This document shows positions 8,835 through 19,943 of a stretch of 64,000 nucleotides of DNA, piece by piece (position 1 is the stretch's first letter; each line of letters starts with the position of its first letter). The position numbers were made by a program, and so were the translations under genes. Source of the DNA: CBDBEU01 sp965204565 (GTDB lineage: Bacteria > Pseudomonadota > Alphaproteobacteria > Rhizobiales > TMED25); assembly GCA_965204565.1 (NCBI GenBank), contig CBDBEU010000004.1, positions 248,001-312,000 of the forward strand, written 5' to 3'. The notes under the pieces are model-generated. The model was not told where the DNA came from and made no database searches. It was given only the letters and a program-made list of their open reading frames with translations.

Positions 8835-9695
8835 ATGAATGCCGAGCTCATCTCCATCGCCACCGATACTGTTCCACTCGATGGCCTGTTTTACCAGCCA
8901 CCGACGAATGCGTGCGGTGCGGTCATGCTGATGCACGGCAACACCATGAATTTCTATGTCGGAGCGCCCCGCTTTCTGCCACCCGAACTGGTGGCGCGCG
9001 GCTTTGCCTGCCTTGCCTACAATCGCCGTGGCCATGACGTTCTTTCGACCTTTGCCAGCCGCGAGCTTGTCGGCGGCGCATATCAGACCATTGCCGAGGC
9101 GGTTGACGACAACAATCTCGCCGCTCAATGGCTCGCCGGACGGGAGTTGGAAGCTCCGATCGTCATCGGGCACAGCCATGGCGGCATGCTGGCAGCCCAT
9201 TACGCTGCCCATCACCCTGAAACCCCCGTCGTGGTGTTGTTGTCGGCCCATCGTGGCGGTCCGGAACTGATGCGCGGTGGCAGCGATAATTTCGCCAAGG
9301 GAGAGTACGAGAAATATCTGCACATCGCGGTGGACAAGGTTGCGCGCGGTGAAGGCCGTGAACTCCTGCACCTGCCAGGCTGGTACCATGAGATGAGTGC
9401 CGCGACCTATCTCGATGCCTGCCAGTCAATGCCATCACTGATGGATCAGGCCAAACGTATCACATGCCCGGTGCTGTTCATCCGGGGGGACGCGGAAGAT
9501 GCCGACAATTATCCCGCCGAGAAATTCGCCACCGAATGCGCGGGCCCATGCGAGGTCGAGATCATTCCCGATTGCGACCACTTCTACGGCGGCCATGAAG
9601 GGGCGCTCGTAACCATGATTGCCGATTTTATCGACCGCCACATCCGGCCTGGTGCGGCTCCAGCAAGCAAGCGCATCGCAGCAGTTGTGCCATGA
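8835..9695 (+). CDS. Alpha/beta hydrolase
   Basis: This 286-residue cytoplasmic hydrolase has the nucleophile elbow GHSHGG (serine in the middle), an oxyanion segment MLMHGNTMNFYVGAPRF near residue 32, the acid in LFIRGDAEDAD and the catalytic histidine in IPDCDHFYGGHEG. No signal peptide is seen. It is likely an esterase or carbon-carbon bond hydrolase; the substrate is unknown. The start at 8835 follows GGAGGCCCCGC, a plausible ribosome binding site. It is 34 bp upstream of the truncated tcuA and may once have been co-transcribed with it. Confidence 0.85.
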   Translation: MNAELISIATDTVPLDGLFYQPPTNACGAVMLMHGNTMNFYVGAPRFLPPELVARGFACLAYNRRGHDVLSTFASRELVGGAYQTIAEAVDDNNLAAQWLAGRELEAPIVIGHSHGGMLAAHYAAHHPETPVVVLLSAHRGGPELMRGGSDNFAKGEYEKYLHIAVDKVARGEGRELLHLPGWYHEMSAATYLDACQSMPSLMDQAKRITCPVLFIRGDAEDADNYPAEKFATECAGPCEVEIIPDCDHFYGGHEGALVTMIADFIDRHIRPGAAPASKRIAAVVP

Positions 9696-9729
9696 CACTG
9701 TTCGGCCCAAACACCCTTGATGAGGCTCA

Positions 9730-10544
9730 ATGATCAATCCCTCACGGGTCTATGATGTCGTGGTCATCGGTGCCGGAAACGCGGCGCTGTCGGCGGCGAT
9801 TTCCGCCCGCGAGGCCAGTGCCCGTGTCGCCGTTCCGGAGGCGGCGAGCCGCGCCATGCGCGGCGGCAACAGCCGCCATGTACGCAATTTTCACTGCGCC
9901 CATGAAGCGCCGCTGAGCGTGCTGTCGGACGTCTATAGCCAGGACGAATTCTACGACGATTTGCTGCGTGTGACTGGCGGCAAGACCGATGAGACACCGG
10001 CCCGCCTGGTCATCGCCGGGTCGCAGGATTGTTTTCAATCGCTGCTGCGCCACGGTGTGCGCTTCCAGCCGCCGCTTGGCGGCACGTTGCAATTGTCGCG
10101 CACCAATGCGTTCTTCCTTGGCGGCGGCAAGGCGCTGATCAATCGCTATCACCAGATCGCCGAGGATCTGGGCATCGACGTCACTGATGAAAGCAAGGCC
10201 ACCGGCTTTGATATTGATGCCGGCCAGTTTCGCCAGGTCCGCTTCCAGAAGGGGGGCCGCGAGCATCAGCTTGCCGGGCGCACCGTGGTCTTTGCATCTG
10301 GCGGATTTGAAGCCAATTTCGATTGGCTTGAGCAGGCGTGGGGACCGCCTGCCCGGAACTTCCTGATCCGCGGCACCCAGCACAATACCGGCCTTATGCT
10401 GCGCGCGCTTATCGATGCGGGAGCCGAGGAGATTGGCGAGGCGAACCAATGCCACGCTGTTGCCATCGATGCCCGTGCGCCGCGCTTTGACGGCGGACTG
10501 ATCACCCGCCTCGACTGCGTCCCCTTCGGCATTGTCGTCGACCG
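9730..10544 (+). pseudogene. tcuA: tcuA 5' part: FAD-dependent tricarballylate dehydrogenase, truncated by an IS5-type fragment
   Basis: The first about 272 codons match TcuA, the flavoprotein that oxidises tricarballylate to cis-aconitate: VVVIGAGNAALSAAISA (FAD-binding), RGGNSRH, RTNAFFLGGGKALINRY, VVFASGGFEANFDWL, FLIRGTQHNTG, QCHAVAIDARAPRFDGG and ITRLDCVPFGIVV. At 10545 the frame runs into an IS5-family 3' end and ends at 10635 with unrelated residues. The C-terminal third, including the rest of the FAD and substrate site, is missing. The remains of tcuB on the far side of the IS fragment show that both genes were once adjacent. The product is almost certainly inactive. Confidence 0.88.
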
Positions 10545-10885
10545 CCAGGCAAGCCGATGCCCGTGCATCACGAGAGGGCCAATGCCGCAGGTTCGAAGGT
10601 CCGATCCGCGATCGAACATCCCTTCGCCGGTATGAAGGCACGAACGGGGCTCTTCGTCCGCACCATCGGCATCGACCGGGCGAGGGCCAGGATCGGCATG
10701 TCCAACATCGCAGTCAACATGAAACGGCTCCTGTTCCGGGAGCGCAAAGGCGCCGTGGCATAGCCCGGCCCTGGTGAAACCAGATCCCGAACCACAACCC
10801 AGGCAAAGGGCCGACCCGCATCGCGGCCGTAAATGCGCTCTCGTCACCCGATTCCAGGCAGCAGACAGGGGGCTTCAGGGTGTCC
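10545..10885 (+). mobile_element. IS5-family 3' fragment inserted in tcuA-tcuB
   Basis: This piece closely matches the right-hand 330 bp or so of the element at 31403-32792. It encodes the transposase C terminus (GIDRARARIGMSNIAVNMKR) and ends with the terminal repeat CAGGGTGTCC at 10885. The left part of the element is absent, so insertion was followed by a deletion that also removed the tcuA 3' end and most of tcuB. No active transposase remains. Confidence 0.85.
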
Positions 10886-11136
10886 ATTTGGCGGTCTCGG
10901 CCTCATCATCGGCCCCATCGGGCTATTCTGGGTCAAGCGCTAGGCCCATCGATCAAGGTGCCAGCGCAATGAACACCGCCTTTCTTGTCTTGCTTTTCCT
11001 CACCAGCGGCATCGTACTGGCGCTTTTCCTGACGCTGCCCTATGGCAGATTTGTGCACGGCATCTACCGGTTTCTGGCGCTGGTCCACAATGCCCGCGAA
11101 GCAAGGCACATGTCTGAGTCCGGCACCGGCGTCTAG
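10886..11136 (+). pseudogene. tcuB: tcuB remnant: C-terminal membrane part of the tricarballylate electron-transfer protein
   Basis: Immediately after the IS end, one frame reads FGGLGLIIGPIGLFWVKR and stops. A second frame from 10968 reads MNTAFLVLLFLTSGIVLALF followed by LPYGRFVHGIYRFLALVHNA. Both match the C-terminal membrane domain of TcuB, which passes electrons from reduced TcuA to the quinone pool. A frameshift separates the two parts, and the helix usually found between FLVLLFLTS and LALFLTLPYG has been deleted. The iron-sulphur N terminus is gone. Annotated as a pseudogene, not as a small membrane protein. Confidence 0.75.
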
Positions 11137-11164
11137 GCACGGGCGGGTGTGCCTTTCGGCCGAC

Positions 11165-11929
11165 TCATATCACAGCCCGATAGATCAGCCCCATCGCGCC
11201 GATCACGATCACCACCTCGATGAAACCGGTATGCAACCGGATACTGGTGCGCTTTACGATCCATGCGGCCAGCCAGGTGCCGGGGATCATCGCGATCCCC
11301 ATGGCAATGGCGACCACGAACAACGGCAGGGTCAGCGCATCGAGACTGCCGAAGAACACCAGCTTGCCGAAACTGACAATCATCGAGATCGCTGCATCGG
11401 TTGCCAGCAGCGCCGCGCCGGCAAATCCCGATCCGATCAGCAGCGGTATGATCAACATGCCCGCACCAATGATGATCGCCGACAAGAACCCGTATACGCC
11501 GCCGATCGCCAGCATACCGGCACGGCCAGGCCTGATCTCGCGCGCCGCGACCCAGCGCCGCGCCGGCACCGATGCAATCAGCATGACGCCCAGCATCATC
11601 TGGATCAGATTTGATTCAAGCCGTACGAACACATTCGCGCCCAGCGCCGACATCGGCACCGCGACGGCACAGATGGTCAGTGCGGTACGCAGATCTAGTG
11701 ATGACCGCAGGAACCACACCCGGCTCGCATTGGTAATCAGCATGGTTGCCGACAGCATTGGAATGACCGCCTTGGCGCCGACAATCGGCGTCAGGAACAG
11801 CGTCATGATCAACCCGGCGCCAAAGCCGCTCATGCCGCCGAAGGCGGCGGCGGCGAAGCACACACCGATCGCCAGAACCACCGTCCAGGGCGTAAGCCCC
11901 GGCATCAATGTCGCGATCTGCTCTAGCAT
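11165..11929 (-). CDS. TSUP/TauE-SafE family membrane transporter
   Basis: This 254-residue integral membrane protein has about eight hydrophobic segments. The family signature glycines lie near the N terminus (AAFGGMSGFGAGLIMTLFL) and are repeated in the second half (SAIIIGAGMLIIPLLI). TSUP proteins export or import sulfite, sulfoacetate or organosulfur anions, and some carry other organic anions. The Met at 11929 (MLEQIATLMPG) is preferred, since the longer upstream reading is arginine- and glycine-rich and lacks similarity. It is divergent from the molybdenum hydroxylase gene across a 174-bp gap. The nearby NMT1-type transporter makes an organosulfur substrate possible but unproven. Confidence 0.82.
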   Translation of the reverse strand: MLEQIATLMPGLTPWTVVLAIGVCFAAAAFGGMSGFGAGLIMTLFLTPIVGAKAVIPMLSATMLITNASRVWFLRSSLDLRTALTICAVAVPMSALGANVFVRLESNLIQMMLGVMLIASVPARRWVAAREIRPGRAGMLAIGGVYGFLSAIIIGAGMLIIPLLIGSGFAGAALLATDAAISMIVSFGKLVFFGSLDALTLPLFVVAIAMGIAMIPGTWLAAWIVKRTSIRLHTGFIEVVIVIGAMGLIYRAVI

Positions 11930-12103
11930 ATACTGAATGCCCCATCGACCTGGCATGTCAGGCGAACCGAGAGTGACGGGCATTCCCCCTGCACACAAGA
12001 ACCGCGCGCGAGCTCTATTGACGGAGCCCACATCAAGGCTTGAAAATCACATCCAGCATCCGGCGGTTTCGCGCCGGTACCCCGATCAATCCCGGAGCAG
12101 ACA

Positions 12104-14425
12104 ATGGGCGAGTTCGCAATCGGACAAGGTGTGCCACGATTTGAAGATCCCAGGCTGATCACCGGCCGCGGAAACTATCTCGATGACGTGACCCTGCCCC
12201 GCATGGCAATCGGCTATGTGCTGCGCTCGCCTTTTGCCCATGCCCTCATCCGCTCCATCGATGCGCGCGCCGCCAAACAAAGTCCGGGCGTCCTTGCGGT
12301 TCTGACCGGCGCCGACTGGGAAGCATCGGGTTGGGGCGATTTACCGGTTCCAAGCGGTCTCCAACGCCGCGACGGAAGCGACATGTACCGGCCCACCTAT
12401 CCGGCGCTGGTCAAGGACCGGGTGCGTTGGGTCGGCGACTATGTCGCCTTCATTGTTGCCGAGAGCCTGGCCGAGGCCAAGGACGCATCAGAGCTGATCG
12501 AGGTCGATTACGAACCCTTGCCGGCGGTGGTTTCGACCGCCGATACCTCAAACGGTGATGCACCGGTGATCTGGGACGGCTGCCCGGACAATGTTTGTTT
12601 CACCCAATTAATGGGCGACCGGGAAGCGACCGAAAAAGCCTTTGCCGAAGCCCATCATGTCGCCAAATGCCGCCTCGTCATCAACCGCGTCACCGCCGCG
12701 TCGATGGAACCGCGCGGCAGCATCGGCGACTACAACAGCGCCGACGATCACTACACTCTCTATACCGGCCTGCAACGCGCCTTCGGTTACCGCGCCCAAC
12801 TGGCGTCCCAGGTGATGAAGGTGCCCGAGAGCAAGATCCGCATCATTGCCGGCGACATCGGCGGCAGCTTTGGCATGAAATCGCCGATCTTCAACGAAAC
12901 GCCGCTGGTCCTGCTTGCCTCCAAACTGATCGGCCGGCCGGTCAAATGGGCGAGTAGCCGATCGGAAGCCTTTCTGAGCGATGCCCAGGCGCGCGACAAT
13001 GTGACCGAGGTCGAACTGGCGCTGGACCGCGACGGCACATTCCTCGCGCTCAAAGTGAAACTCGATGCCGCCATTGGCGCTTACTTGCAACCGGGGATGC
13101 CGAATTTCCTTTCCAATGTGAATTCAATCGCCGGCGTGTATCGCACTCCAGCGATCTTCGCCGATGTGAGTGCGGTGTTCACCAACACCAATCCCGTGCG
13201 GCCCTATCGCGGCAATGGCCGGCCAGAGGCGGCATATGTGATTGAACGGGTGGTGGATATCGCCGCCGACGAGCTTGGCATCGACCCTGCCGAGTTGCGC
13301 CGGCGCAACTACATCCCGCCCGATGCCATGCCGTTCAAGACTGCGCTTGCCTTTACCTATGACAGCGGCGCTTTCGAGCAGTCGATGGACAAGGCACTGG
13401 AGCTTGCCGATTATTCTGGCTTCGAGGCGCGTCGCAACAGGGCGAACGGACGTGGCAAGCTGCGGGGCATTGGAATTGCCAATACCATCGAGCGCGCCGG
13501 CCATCCGGGCTTTGAGGCAGCCGAAGTGCGCTTCGACCGCTCCGGCAGCCTCAGCCTGCATTCGGGCTCCGTCCAGCACGGCCAGGGCCACGAGACCGTG
13601 TTCAAGCAGATTGTCTGCGATGGTCTGGGCATCGACCCGGGAGACGTGCGCTACCTTCAAGGCGACACCGACAAGGTCTCGATGGGCGAGGGCACCGGCG
13701 GATCGCGCACCGCAACGCTTTGTGGATCGGCCTTTCTGGGGGCGACCGGGAAGATCGTGGCCAAGGCGCGCCGCATCGCCGCCCATATACTGGAGGTTGA
13801 ACTGGACGAGGTCTCCTTTGACGACGGGCTGCTTTCAAGCCCGGCCTCGAACCGCACGCTGACCATCCAGGAAATCGCCGGCATTGCCGCAGATCCGGTC
13901 AATCTGCCCGATGACATCGAACCCGGGCTGATGGCAACCGCGGTGTTCAACGCATCGGTGCCGAACTTTCCCAATGGCACCCATGTCTGCGAGCTCGAGA
14001 TCGACCCGGACACCGGCACCGTGGCGCTGGAGCGCTACAGTGTGGTCGACGATGTCGGCACCGTCCTCAATCCGTTGTTGCTGCACGGTCAGATTCATGG
14101 GGGGGTCGTACAGGGGATCGGTCAGATCCTGATGGAGGACATCCATTTCGACGAAGACGGTCAGCTCCTGACCGGCTCGTTCATGGACTACGCCATGCCG
14201 CGCGCGCGCGACATTTGCCCGATCGCCACCGGCGACAGTGCGGTGCCAACCAAGACCAATCCTCTGGGCGTCAAGGGTGCTGGTGAAGCAGGCTCGGTTG
14301 GCGCTCTGCCGGCGGTCGCCAATGCGATTGTCGATGCGCTCTCGCCTTTGGGCATCCGCCACTTCGACATGCCGGCAACGCCGGAAAAAGTGTGGCGCGC
14401 GATCCGCGGCGCTTCAAGCAACTAA
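12104..14425 (+). CDS. Molybdopterin-binding large subunit of a xanthine dehydrogenase/CO dehydrogenase-like hydroxylase
   Basis: This 773-residue protein is a molybdenum hydroxylase large subunit. It starts with GQGVPRFEDPRLITGRGNYL and YVLRSPFAHA, has the cofactor segment GDIGGSFGMK and an active-site loop PYRGNGRPEAAY near residues 366-378, and ends with VKGAGEAGSVGALPAVANAI, in which the glutamate at about 728 is the catalytic base. The loop lacks the CSFR sequence of true (form I) aerobic CO dehydrogenase, so CO oxidation is unlikely. The FAD and 2Fe-2S subunits normally encoded beside it are absent on both sides; they must be elsewhere, or the gene is an orphan. The substrate is unknown, probably an aromatic or N-heterocyclic compound or aldehyde. 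Confidence 0.88.
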   Translation: MGEFAIGQGVPRFEDPRLITGRGNYLDDVTLPRMAIGYVLRSPFAHALIRSIDARAAKQSPGVLAVLTGADWEASGWGDLPVPSGLQRRDGSDMYRPTYPALVKDRVRWVGDYVAFIVAESLAEAKDASELIEVDYEPLPAVVSTADTSNGDAPVIWDGCPDNVCFTQLMGDREATEKAFAEAHHVAKCRLVINRVTAASMEPRGSIGDYNSADDHYTLYTGLQRAFGYRAQLASQVMKVPESKIRIIAGDIGGSFGMKSPIFNETPLVLLASKLIGRPVKWASSRSEAFLSDAQARDNVTEVELALDRDGTFLALKVKLDAAIGAYLQPGMPNFLSNVNSIAGVYRTPAIFADVSAVFTNTNPVRPYRGNGRPEAAYVIERVVDIAADELGIDPAELRRRNYIPPDAMPFKTALAFTYDSGAFEQSMDKALELADYSGFEARRNRANGRGKLRGIGIANTIERAGHPGFEAAEVRFDRSGSLSLHSGSVQHGQGHETVFKQIVCDGLGIDPGDVRYLQGDTDKVSMGEGTGGSRTATLCGSAFLGATGKIVAKARRIAAHILEVELDEVSFDDGLLSSPASNRTLTIQEIAGIAADPVNLPDDIEPGLMATAVFNASVPNFPNGTHVCELEIDPDTGTVALERYSVVDDVGTVLNPLLLHGQIHGGVVQGIGQILMEDIHFDEDGQLLTGSFMDYAMPRARDICPIATGDSAVPTKTNPLGVKGAGEAGSVGALPAVANAIVDALSPLGIRHFDMPATPEKVWRAIRGASSN

Positions 14426-14451
14426 CCGCTTAAAATCCGCGCAAAAAAAGA

Positions 14452-14475
14452 CCCGGGCGGGATTTCCCGCCCGGG
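14452..14475 (-). terminator. Intrinsic terminator of the binding-protein gene at 14514
   Basis: A 10-bp perfect stem, CCCGGGCGGG/CCCGCCCGGG (14452-14461 and 14466-14475) with a 4-base loop, is followed on the minus strand by a run of seven Ts (opposite the A-run at 14443-14449). This is a strong rho-independent terminator for the minus-strand gene. The A-run before the stem may also let it work weakly for the convergent plus-strand gene. Confidence 0.9.
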
Positions 14476-14513
14476 CCCTTCTGAACAAAGTTCAGAGTGA
14501 AGAGTTTATCGAC

Positions 14514-15599
14514 TTACCACTCAAGCGCGTCAGGATTGGCATCCTTCCAAGCACTGATGTAATCGACAACTTCCTTGGTGTTGTAGTCGTTAGCATGCTC
14601 CAGGAAGCGGTCGTCAAGGAAGGTATCAGCCGGAATGAACTCGTCGATTTCGCCGACCTTGATGAAGGGGCCCTGAATGGCTTCCCACACCCACGGACGC
14701 AGCTCGCCGCGATGCGTACCGCGCGGAACCTGGTACGTGTAGACTTGGTCATACACAATCTGGGCGCCAATTTCCTGGACTTCCCACTGCTCGGGAACCA
14801 GCTTACGGCAGATCGACTGAACGGCCTTGGTGTCGACCTGTCCAGCGTGCTGTGCCATTGCCCAAGTCCTCAGAAACTTCTCGGCAAAGCCCTCTTCCAT
14901 GCGCGCATTCGCCATCGCCCAGTTATTGGCCGGGTTCGCCGAAACTTCCGGCGGAGTGATGTTACGGATCTGCACGCCAGCGGCAATGATGTTACCGCGG
15001 TCGGAAGAACCGCCAGCGAACGCATCGATCTGACCCGATGACAGAGCATTGGCCATCACAGGTCCGGAGTCGCCGACGACCACGGTCTTTATGTTCTTGC
15101 TTTCGAGGGTCTCACCAATGGTGTCCATGGTGATGATGGTGGTGATCTGGTCACGGTCACTGGCAAGGCCGATGGTCACGTTTTCAAGACCGGCAAGGCC
15201 GAGGATCGGGCTATCGGCCGGAACCACGATGCCTTCAGTCGCGAAGGTGTAGACCTCATAAACAACCGAATGCGGCTGCTTGGCGTTTGCCATCTGCAGA
15301 ACCTGCGCGGAGTCGAGCATCACGAACTCGGCGTCCCTGGTATCAAGGAACGCGACGAACGGAATGGTCGTCTCGGAATTCAGAAGGTTCCAGTCGATGC
15401 CATGATCCTTGGCAATGCCGAGTTCTTCACCGACAAACTGCGGATAGTTACCGCACGAGGCGCTGTTCGAGGTGATGATGTTGAGTTCCATCATATCCTC
15501 GTGCGAGTCGGCATTGGCCGGAGTGGCCGTTGCGACGCCGAGCGCCAGTGCTCCTACGGCAGCACTAAGGGCTACCGGACCGAGCGCTTTCAATTCCAT
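14514..15599 (-). CDS. ABC transporter substrate-binding protein, NMT1/THI5-like, without partner genes
   Basis: This 361-residue periplasmic binding protein begins with a Sec signal, LGPVALSAAVGALALGVATA, and a probable cleavage after ANA. The mature part has the family layout: NYPQFVGEELGIAKDHGIDW, AEFVMLDSAQVLQMANA, EGIVVPADSPI, LENVTIGLASD and MANALSSGQIDAFAGG. The Met at 15599 is chosen because it directly precedes the signal peptide; 14 upstream codons are not needed. No permease or ATPase follows; a strong terminator lies 38 bp downstream and an IS1380 fragment about 120 bp upstream. It either uses the importer at 5.8-7.6 kb or lost its partners. The substrate is unknown. Confidence 0.86.
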   Translation of the reverse strand: MELKALGPVALSAAVGALALGVATATPANADSHEDMMELNIITSNSASCGNYPQFVGEELGIAKDHGIDWNLLNSETTIPFVAFLDTRDAEFVMLDSAQVLQMANAKQPHSVVYEVYTFATEGIVVPADSPILGLAGLENVTIGLASDRDQITTIITMDTIGETLESKNIKTVVVGDSGPVMANALSSGQIDAFAGGSSDRGNIIAAGVQIRNITPPEVSANPANNWAMANARMEEGFAEKFLRTWAMAQHAGQVDTKAVQSICRKLVPEQWEVQEIGAQIVYDQVYTYQVPRGTHRGELRPWVWEAIQGPFIKVGEIDEFIPADTFLDDRFLEHANDYNTKEVVDYISAWKDANPDALEW

Positions 15600-15716
15600 T
15601 ACGTTCTCCCATGTTGGTGCATTATGAGCAGCAAATTGCATGCTGCTTCTGATTTGAGCATGTGATCAGTGCGGGGTCAATGTGCTGACATCAAATTATC
15701 TCCTATCCGATTGATC

Positions 15717-16138
15717 CCGCATTTCCCATATGGCTCCATTGATTGATGTGATTGATCGTTGGTTCCGTCACAAGAAAACAATGTCTTGAGCGCATTTTGG
15801 GGCGCGGCATATGGCGAACCCGGCGGGTGAACCGGTCGACGGGCCTCTTCGGCTCGGTTTCGACCGCCGCCTGAAGCTCGGGTTCCACGGTTGCGGAATC
15901 ACCACCGACGCCGGCCTGCCGGCCTGCCGCGAGCCTGATGGCGCGCTCGGCTTGACGGACATGGCCGGCCATGAGCCTGTCGATCCGCGCACCGGCAAGA
16001 ACGGCCGGCACGCGATGACGGGATTGTTTCGCCGATCCGTCTTCGGCCGCCTCGGTGGCCATGAGGACGTAAACGACGCCGACCGCCCGGGACGCGATCC
16101 CGCGATGCGATGGATTGTCGGCGGGCGCGCCTTAGCCG
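15717..16138 (+). mobile_element. IS1380-family 5' fragment, copy B
   Basis: An open frame from 15811 reads LGFDRRLKLGFHGCGITTDA, then MTGLFRRSVFGRLGGHEDVN and DPAMRWIVGGRALAGQAA, an IS1380 transposase N terminus slightly longer than copy A. The element end CCCGCATTTCCCATATGG is at 15717. The transposase is cut off at about 16138 by an IS21 fragment, although the frame stays open to 16290. Orientation is opposite to copy A at 4125-4494. Confidence 0.82.
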
Positions 16139-16522
16139 GGCAGGCCGCGTGCGCCTGCCGGAAGGGCCTCATCGTCGGCTTCATCACCGCATCGGCCCCG
16201 GTCCGTGAACTGCCGGAAGCCCGCGACGAGAAGCGGCTTCTGCGTCTGCTTGAAGCAGCTCACCGAATACCGGCTGCCGATCATCGATGAACCGGGATAT
16301 GTGCCCCCTGTCGCCGACCGGCGCCGAACTCCTGTTCGAGGTGTTCTCCCGGCGCCATGAACGCGGATCGACCATCGTCACATCCAACCTGCCGTTCAGA
16401 TGGGATGAGCAACGACGCGTACCGGCGCGCGCCTGAGGTCTCAACTGCACGGCTTATCGCGCTTTTGAGGCGGAAGCTCTCGCCATTCATCTCCGGAATA
16501 TGGACATGGTGCCATCTATTGC
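16139..16522. mobile_element. istB: IS21-family istB remnants in two orientations
   Basis: The plus strand at 16139-16410 encodes broken pieces of the IS21 ATPase IstB: VGFITASAPVRELPEARDEK, a YRLPIIDEPGYVPP segment (Walker B region of IstB) and a piece corresponding to the GSTIVTSNLPF region, with frameshifts between them. On the minus strand at about 16430-16522 is an IstB C-terminal piece, HHVHIPEMNGESFRLKSA. The opposing orientations mean either an internal inversion or two different IS21 insertions. No functional helper protein can be made. Confidence 0.72.
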
Positions 16523-16572
16523 GCCTTCGGTCGAATTGGCCAAAAGTGACCGAAGGAAATTCGGGGAGTAGC

Positions 16573-16756
16573 ATGCGGACCCTGACCGCCAAAGATGCAA
16601 AATACGGCTTCGGACGGCTGATCGACCTTGCTCGGGCTGAACCGGTGGCAGTGGCAAAGCACGGGCGGACGGTCGAAGAATATGAGCGGCTGAAGGCAAT
16701 CGAAGCGAAGCGCGAAAGCGCCCCGTTCCGGCGAAAAGATATGAGACGGGGACGGA

Positions 16757-16764
<8 letters not shown>
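16573..16764 (+). CDS. Phd/YefM-like antitoxin, short, no toxin partner
   Basis: This 63-residue protein starts MRTLTAKDAKYGFGRLIDLA and continues EPVAVAKHGR and VEEYERLKAIEA, the Phd/YefM antitoxin DNA-binding domain. The short hydrophobic strand usually between KHGR and VEEYERL (typically PVVVVM-like) is missing, so an in-frame deletion of about seven codons is likely. No Doc, RelE or other toxin gene follows; the stop overlaps the hsdM start by 8 bp. It is an orphan that may repress the hsd operon promoter or may be a remnant. GGGGAG before the ATG could be its ribosome binding site. Confidence 0.65.
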
Positions 16765-18591
<1,827 letters not shown>

Positions 18592-18595
<4 letters not shown>

Positions 18596-19857
18596 AACTA
18601 TCCGATCTCGCTGATTTTAATCCGAGGACGCCACTCATCAGAGAGTCAGAACTGCCATTTATAGACATGGTGACACTGCCAAGGAATGCGCGCGACATAC
18701 CTAATTTCGAATTGCGCGTAGCAAACGCCTCAGGCTCAAAATTTCAGAATGGAGACACACTCCTAGCGCGAATTACGCCGTGCCTAGAAAACGGCAAGGG
18801 TGGGCGTGTAGCTAATCTGCCGGGGGATGGACTTGGGCATGGATCAACAGAGTTCATTGTCCTTAGGCCCAAGTCAGTCAGCGATGCTGAGTTCGTGTAC
18901 TATCTGAGCCGACACCCAAACTTTAGAAACTTTGCCATAAAGCAAATGACCGGAACATCCGGTAGGCAAAGGGTAGCTTGGCAATCGCTAACCGATTACC
19001 AATTGCCGGACCTTGATAAGTTCTCTCGATCTGCAATCGGTGAAGTCCTTTCATCTCTGGACGACAAGATCGAACTGAACCGGCGGATGAACGCGACGCT
19101 GGAGGAAATGGCGCGGGCGCTGTTCAGGGACTGGTTCGTCGATTTCGGCCCGACCCGCGCCAAAATGGAAGGCCGCGCCCCGGACCTTCCGCCGCGCCTC
19201 GCCGCCCTGTTCCCCGACCGGCTGGACGAGCAAGGCAAACCGGAAGGGTGGGCGCTGCAACCTGCAAGCGATCTGTTCGAGTTTAACCCGCAGGAGACTG
19301 TGAAGAAGGGGACCATCGCGCCATACCTGGACATGGCCGCCCTGCCAATCGTCGGCCCAGTGCCAGATGCTCCTATGGAACGGGAGTACAAATCTGGTAC
19401 AAAGTTCAGGGACGGCGATACTCTATTCGCCCGGATCACACCGTGTCTTGAAAACGGAAAGACAGCGTATATCTTTAACCTCGGCGAAGACATAATCGGT
19501 GCGGGATCGACCGAGTTCATCGTGATCCGGTCGCGTTCGCCCTTGCCTCCAACCGCCAGTTACCTTCTCGCCCGTGACCGAGGGTTCCGATCTCACGCTG
19601 AACGGAGCATGACAGGAACCTCGGGCCGTCAACGTGCGAACGCAGAGGTGTTGAATCAGTACGAGATCGTTGCACCGGCTGACGATCGCGTTTGGAAGGC
19701 TCTGGGTGACTTGATTGGTCCAATGATGGGTAGAGTGATCGCCAATGCCCACGAATCCCGCACCCTCGCCGCGCTCCGCGACACCCTGCTGCCGAAGCTG
19801 ATATCAGGCGAAATCCGCGTCACCGAAGCGGAAAAGGCGATGGAGGCCGTGACATGA
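18592..19857 (+). CDS. hsdS: Type I restriction-modification specificity subunit HsdS
   Basis: This 421-residue protein has two target-recognition domains of related sequence; both contain the pattern FxxGDTLLARITPCLENGK and GSTEFIVL. Each is followed by a helical conserved region (DDKIELNRRMNATLEEMARA in the centre and ANAHESRTLAALRDTLLPKL near the end). The TTG start at 18592 overlaps the hsdM stop codon, which is normal for coupled hsd genes, and no ATG is available nearby. The two domains bind the two halves of a split DNA site. The base composition of 18600-19050 is lower in GC than the flanks, as expected for exchangeable recognition domains. It seems functional. Confidence 0.94.
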
Positions 19858-19943
19858 AGGTGGCGGCGGGAGAAACGGTGTAGAATGAAGGCGGCGCCCC
19901 ATGTTCCGGGCCTGGCCTGACATGGTCGGGCGACGAGCTTGAC

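Noticed and set aside
12104..14425. Aerobic CO dehydrogenase CoxL
   Set aside because: The active-site loop lacks the CSFR sequence of true CoxL and coxM/coxS are absent.
15811..16290. Stand-alone 159-residue protein
   Set aside because: It is a chimera of an IS1380 transposase start and an IstB fragment, not a gene of its own.
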